Positions 59,844 to 64,000 of a stretch of DNA of 64,000 nt are shown one piece after another. Location: positions 300,639,536 to 300,703,535 of the forward strand of contig NC_066581.1 of the NCBI RefSeq assembly GCF_024323335.1, read 5' to 3'. The DNA is from Lathyrus oleraceus. Lineage: Eukaryota > Streptophyta > Magnoliopsida > Fabales > Fabaceae. Each line of letters begins with the position of its first letter. Position 1 is the stretch's first letter. The position numbers and the translations under genes were made by a program. The notes beneath the pieces were generated by a model, which saw nothing but the letters and a program-made list of their open reading frames with translations, made no database searches and was not told the DNA's origin.

Positions 59844-60165
59844 TTTAAACCAAGCTTTTTACAAGTTTAACTTGTAACCTTCAAATCTATTAGAAAAAAA
59901 TCATAAGAGAAATACGCCATTGAACCAATAATTACCGCAAAATGCCAACACAACTATTTGTTTAAACTTTTCACTCTCTTCCCACTAGGGCAACTCTAGT
60001 GAAAAATAAATTTATAAAAGAATTAGTATAAGAAAGATAGAAGATAAGTTTTATTTAGAACACTGGTGTATTTTGTAATGAGGCGAACCATCCTTTATAT
60101 AGGAAAAAAATTGGGCTCAAAGGACAATATTCCAAGGTCTTTTTAAACTTTAAGTCTGATTAAAA

Positions 60166-60645
60166 CACTACTACAAATAATACATTTTATGACAAAACTT
60201 TACATCAACCAACAAACAACCAAGGTGACAACTATAGGTGCGTCACATTTTAATTTTATTTTTAAAATATACTACATAATCCCTCGGCTTATGCTAGGAA
60301 CCGAGGAGAAAGATTATGATCAACCCCTTTTGAATCCATGCAATTGCATTTAAGCATATTTTATTATTTTTAAATTTTTTATTTATGACATATTCCCTCA
60401 GTTAAGCTTGCAACCGAAGAGAAAGGTTATGATCAACCCCCATTCGAATCTCAGTAACTTCATTTAAGCATTTTTTTCCTTTATGACATATTCTTTCGGT
60501 TAAGCCAACAATCAATAAGGAAGGTTATGATTAATCCAACTTAAAATCCTAACAACATCATTTTGGTGCATTTTTGAATAAATTTTTTATTTAATACATA
60601 TTTCGTCGGTTGGGCTGGAAACTGAGGGGAAATATGTTTGTTGGT
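60166..60645 (+). mobile_element. Left terminus of a CACTA-like element
   Basis: Starts CACTACTACAAATAATACAT. Three to four subterminal units of about 115 bp follow, each with (C/T)CCTC(G/A)G(C/T)T, AACCGA(G/A)GAG and GGTTATGAT(C/T)AA. No transposase, and the matching right end is missing, so it is truncated or its end lies in diverged sequence. Confidence 0.6.
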
Positions 60646-61030
60646 TTATATTACATATGTATCTTTGCTATCAATTTATAAAGTAATAACAATCAAGACA
60701 ATGTCAACTCATCAATTTATATGAAACATCAGTTATACACATGAAATACATACAAACCAATATATTAGAACGTAAATACCACAACCATTTATCTTAATAC
60801 GCAGTGTGTAGAGTGCGGAAATGGAAAAATCACTAATAATTAAAACATACACTGAAAATGAAAGCATTGAATATAGTACAATACCATACCATGAAATGGA
60901 TTCAAGAGCATATAAATGTCTTAAGATAGGATTCTTAATGTATTTTCTCCTATAATTTCTAAAACTATTTTCTTAAATGAGTGATTGTTAAAAATGTTTG
61001 ATATTTGTTAGGGAAACGCGGATGCTACAT
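60646..61030. other. AT-rich stretch without recognised features
   Basis: No gene or repeat identified. Confidence 0.5.
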
Positions 61031-61034
61031 AGTA

Positions 61035-61645
61035 ATGTTGTTGTTGTTGTTTTTATTGTTGTGGTGGTTGTTGTTTTGTTATTGCTGTTTTTTGTTATCG
61101 TTTTCATTATCGCTAACATTGTCGTTGTCGTTATCAATGTTGTTGTTGTCGCTGTCAATGTTGTTATTGTTGTCATTGTCATTGTCGTTCTTGTTGTCAT
61201 AATTGTTGTTGCTGTTTTTTTCGTTGTCGTTGTTGATGTCATTGTGGACAATGTCATTGTTGTTGTTGTTGTTGTTGTTGTTAATGTTATTGTTGTTGTT
61301 ATTATTATTGTTTTTATTGTTGTTGTCATTGTCGATGTCGTTGACTATGTTGTTGTCATCATCATCGTTGTTGTTATTGATGTTTTCTATTGTTGTTGTT
61401 GTTGCTTTTATTATTATTATTGTTGTTGTTGTTGTTGTTATTATTGGTGTTATTTTTTATTGTTGTTGTTTCTATTGATGTTGTTATTGATGTTATTGTT
61501 GTTGTTGTTATTATTGTTATTGTTGTTGTTATTATTATTGTTGTTAATGTTGTTGTTATTATTGTTGTTATTGTTGTTATTGTTTTTGTTGTTGTTGTTG
61601 TTGTAGTTTTTGTTATTATTGTTGTTCTTCTTCTTGTTGTTGTTA
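61035..61645. repeat. (GTT)n-type low-complexity tract, about 610 bp
   Basis: Imperfect GTT/TTG/ATT triplets with scattered C. Val/Leu-rich frames occur in all three plus-strand phases, which shows they are by-products. A CACTA terminus lies directly at its right edge. Confidence 0.95.
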
Positions 61646-61995
61646 CACTACGCCAAATAAGGGAAAAGAGGGCGCTTATTTTGCCCTATAACAGCGCTTT
61701 TAAGCGCCCTCTAAAGTGGCGCTGGCATAGGTAAAGACATCGCTTTGTTTTCCTGGAGAAAGCGCTGTCTAAAGTGACCCTTTAAGGGCCACATTATAGT
61801 GCGCTTTCAGAAAAAAGCGCCCTCTGGAGTGGTCCATAAAGGGACACCTTAGAGGGCGCTTTCTGGAAAAAGCGCCCTCTAAAGTTGTCAATGTAAAGTG
61901 TTTAGAGGGCGCTTTCTGGACAAAGCGCCCTCTAAAGTTGTCAATGTAAAGTGTTTAGAGGGCGCTTCCTACAGAAAGCGCCCTCTAAAGTGTTA
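61646..61995 (+). mobile_element. CACTA element terminus with subterminal hairpins
   Basis: Starts CACTACGCCAAATAAGGG. Within 350 bp it has repeated GCGCCCTCTAAAG and its complement. Three units of about 55 bp (about 61850, 61905 and 61955) each form a near-perfect hairpin of AGAGGGCGCTT...AAGCGCCCTCT and share TTGTCAATGTAAAGTGTTT. Such arrays are where CACTA transposases bind. The element extends right, past the window end; the gene on the minus strand probably belongs to it. Confidence 0.8.
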
Positions 61996-62308
61996 GTTAT
62001 TTTAAAAAAATTTGTTTGAAAAACAGTGGATATTTAATTGGTAACCTGTTCGCATGCTGCAAAAGTGTAAAATTCATATTGATTTCATCCTTTAATCCAA
62101 TGTTATACACCATTAATCCATTGATATATACAACATGAATCCATTTATATACAACATTAATCCTCCATATATACAACATTAATATATGACTCTTTGATCA
62201 ACAATATACAACAACATATTCATGATTTAGTAAAAGTACAACAACAATATACAACATATATACAACAACAACATTCCATACATATATGTACAACAATATA
62301 CAACCTAG
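61996..62308. other. Spacer between CACTA terminus and protease gene
   Basis: AT-rich with repeated ATATACAAC(A/A)AC words near 62120-62300. It is the 3' flank of the minus-strand gene. Confidence 0.5.
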
Positions 62309-64000
62309 CTATATGATTCTTTGATCAACAATGAATTGACACAATTCATCCTTCATTTCATCCAAATGAGCTCTTGAGTAAGATTTGTATTCCTCAAAGT
62401 ACTACACTTAAGAGAATAAAACATATTCATGATTTAGTAACAAATTAGATGAAATATCCGATAATATTAAAATAAACCCTAAGTTATTATTCCATACCAT
62501 TTTTGGGATGTCTATACGATTCAACGCAATGATATCTCTCATAAATCTCAATACAAAAAATCCGCAATCGACCGAATTGTTTTGCTGAGGACACTACACA
62601 GAAAAACAAACAATATATATATAGTTAATTTCTTACAAACACTATTATAAGCAAAAAAACAAACACTATTATAAGCAAAAATAAGATACTTAATATATAC
62701 CTGAACTCTGATCCAGGTAATGTCCTTCCTATTACGGTAATTCTTTTTCGATCTAAATTTTAGTATTGCCCTAACAAAATAAAAACGTATATTGAGATCA
62801 ATCTGACAGACATAATTAAATATACAAATACACACGAATATTTAGGGGAATTTCACTTATGCGTCAACCGTCTTCTTCATACTCGGATATTTACTCCAAT
62901 CACCCGATAACGAATCGAGATAATACACCATTAGTCTCGAAAGATCCATAGCAACTAACACCCAGTGACCACTGTAAAATAAAACAAAAATTTAGATGCA
63001 TGAAAATTTTCTACGTAAAAGATATACATAAATTAGAATGAAATTATTAGAAAAAAAATCTAACCCGTTGCCAGAATTAAACGGTAAAAAATACAAACTG
63101 GGTGTAGTATTATCGTCGGCCGCCATGAATCTATCGACTAGTTCATTCTTTACGAATGTTGGATTTTTCGTTATAAACATTGTGTTGATACGGGAAGCAG
63201 CAATAAAATTGAATCGGTTACACAATTCAGTTCCCCGCATCAATGTTACATACATATACCTTAAATAGAAACATAATAAACATTAGACTACTCATTGAAA
63301 TGTGTAAATAAATTGTTCAACTAAGTAAATAATAGATTGATCGGAGTACCATATGTATGTATGAATGACAGCGATGCCCAATTCTTCGTGTTCAAAAAGT
63401 TGTTGCATGTCCTCCTTTGCAATTATTTCGGAATGAGCAATTCCGAAAACACCTTCATCAAAATCTACACTACGGATGGCGCCGTGCATAATATCGGACT
63501 CTTCCACCATTTTCTCAAGACGCATCATAATTTGAGATTTTGTCCCGGACGTCGTTGGAATATCGTTACCAGCTTTTTTCAACTTTCGACCGGGAACCTA
63601 AAAATTCATATAAATTAAATCATGACTTTTTGTGATGCAACAGAATCGTTGCGTATATAATTCAATGGGTATATATATTTGTACCTCTTTTTGAGATGCA
63701 ACCGACTCGATGCGTCTTGAAATCCCTTTACCAGCTTTATGTGTGGGTCTTGTAGGAGTCTAACATTACCATGTAATAAGGATTGATTAAATATCATAAT
63801 TGTAGCTGAATTGAAATGTGAATACTAAATATTCATAATCATTTAGAACATATATACCTCGGCATCTGGGAAAATTAGATCTGACGGCCATCCAACAAAG
63901 GATCCGACAGCATCTCGCATCAACGTTGTCTCTGAAACAACGTCAGGTAATGGTAGAAGCGCGTCGGTATCTAATACAAGGTCAACCGAAACTTTCATAT
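62309..64000 (-). CDS. Ulp1-like C48 cysteine protease gene carried by the CACTA element (5' part outside window)
   Basis: Eight visible exons (minus): 63858-64000 (continues), 63685-63759, 63350-63597, 63065-63259, 62861-62971, 62701-62770, 62498-62593, 62309-62401. Phases agree through all joins and give about 342 residues with no stop before TAG at 62309. The first exon (SVDLVLDTDALLPLPDVV, FVGWPSDLI) resembles a domain often fused to such proteases in plant transposons. The catalytic part has GGHWVLVAMDL (His), MVYYLDSLSGDWS (Asp), CPQQNNSVDCGFF (oxyanion Gln and Cys), then an end in QFIVDQRII. Ulp1 enzymes remove SUMO or related tags, but the target of transposon-borne copies is unknown. 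The intron after 62861 begins ATAAGT instead of GTAAGT, so splicing there may fail. The intron before exon three holds a decayed repeat of the end of exon two (63621-63653). Confidence 0.85.

Noticed and set aside
60998..61734. Long Val/Leu-rich frames in all plus-strand phases and a Thr-rich frame on the minus strand
   Set aside because: They are produced by the GTT-type tract; open reading in every phase is a sign of low complexity, not of a membrane protein.

Overview
The window is nuclear DNA of a flowering plant and reads like a large, repeat-rich legume genome. Inference: tribe Fabeae (pea, vetch, lentil or grass pea), because it holds Ogre/Tat-type Ty3 elements with long LTRs and a tRNA-Arg-type primer site, Maximus/SIRE-like and Tork-like copia elements, and CACTA ends with the GCGCCCTCTAAAG subterminal repeat. 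Most of the sequence is transposable elements of different ages, nested and broken. One complete host gene was found, plus a transposon-carried protease gene that runs off the right edge, and relics of two other host genes.

Layout, left to right. 1-5.2 kb: a 440-bp tandem repeat, a short-LTR copia relic (minus), a copia RNase H fragment (plus), a truncated hAT-like repeat and a LINE endonuclease fragment. 5.2-11.3 kb: a decayed Maximus/SIRE-like copia (plus) without a 5' LTR but with a 1.36-kb 3' LTR. 11.3-13.8 kb: an unrelated minus-strand LTR, part of which is tandemly duplicated with its flank (about 935 bp per copy). 13.8-19.2 kb: a coatomer delta-subunit pseudogene exon split by a complete Tork-like copia with an exact AGAAG target duplication. 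19.8-22.6 kb: an AT-rich minisatellite and a small hAT element carrying a probable solo LTR. 23.2-25.7 kb: an intact seven-exon gene for a DUF1499-family protein with a plastid-type N-terminus (minus). 26.1-28.0 kb: a truncated Tork-like copia. 28.0-56.15 kb: an old, mutated Ogre (minus) whose 5' LTR is split by a nearly intact, very young 13.96-kb Tat-clade element (plus, 40536-54496, target duplication AGCAT). 56.15-58.5 kb: the 5' end of another copia. 58.5-58.8 kb: two inverted exon fragments resembling IDN2/FDM genes of RNA-directed DNA methylation. 59-61.6 kb: CACTA termini and trinucleotide low-complexity DNA. 61.65 kb to the end: a CACTA terminus with strong hairpins, followed by a minus-strand Ulp1-like (C48) cysteine protease gene with eight visible exons and complete catalytic residues.

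The elements act as independent mobile units, and the nesting gives a relative chronology. The Ogre is old, the Tat element inside its LTR is very recent (LTRs differ by about five substitutions), and the copia inside the coatomer relic is of intermediate age. I see no unprecedented biological system. The most useful items are the young near-autonomous Tat element with a single nonsense codon, the intact DUF1499 gene with a roughly 300-bp (AT)n(AG)n tract in an intron, the CACTA-borne Ulp1 gene with all catalytic residues, and the divergent pair of IDN2-like exons. Exon structures were read by eye from splice signals, reading frame and remembered family patterns; no alignment was run.
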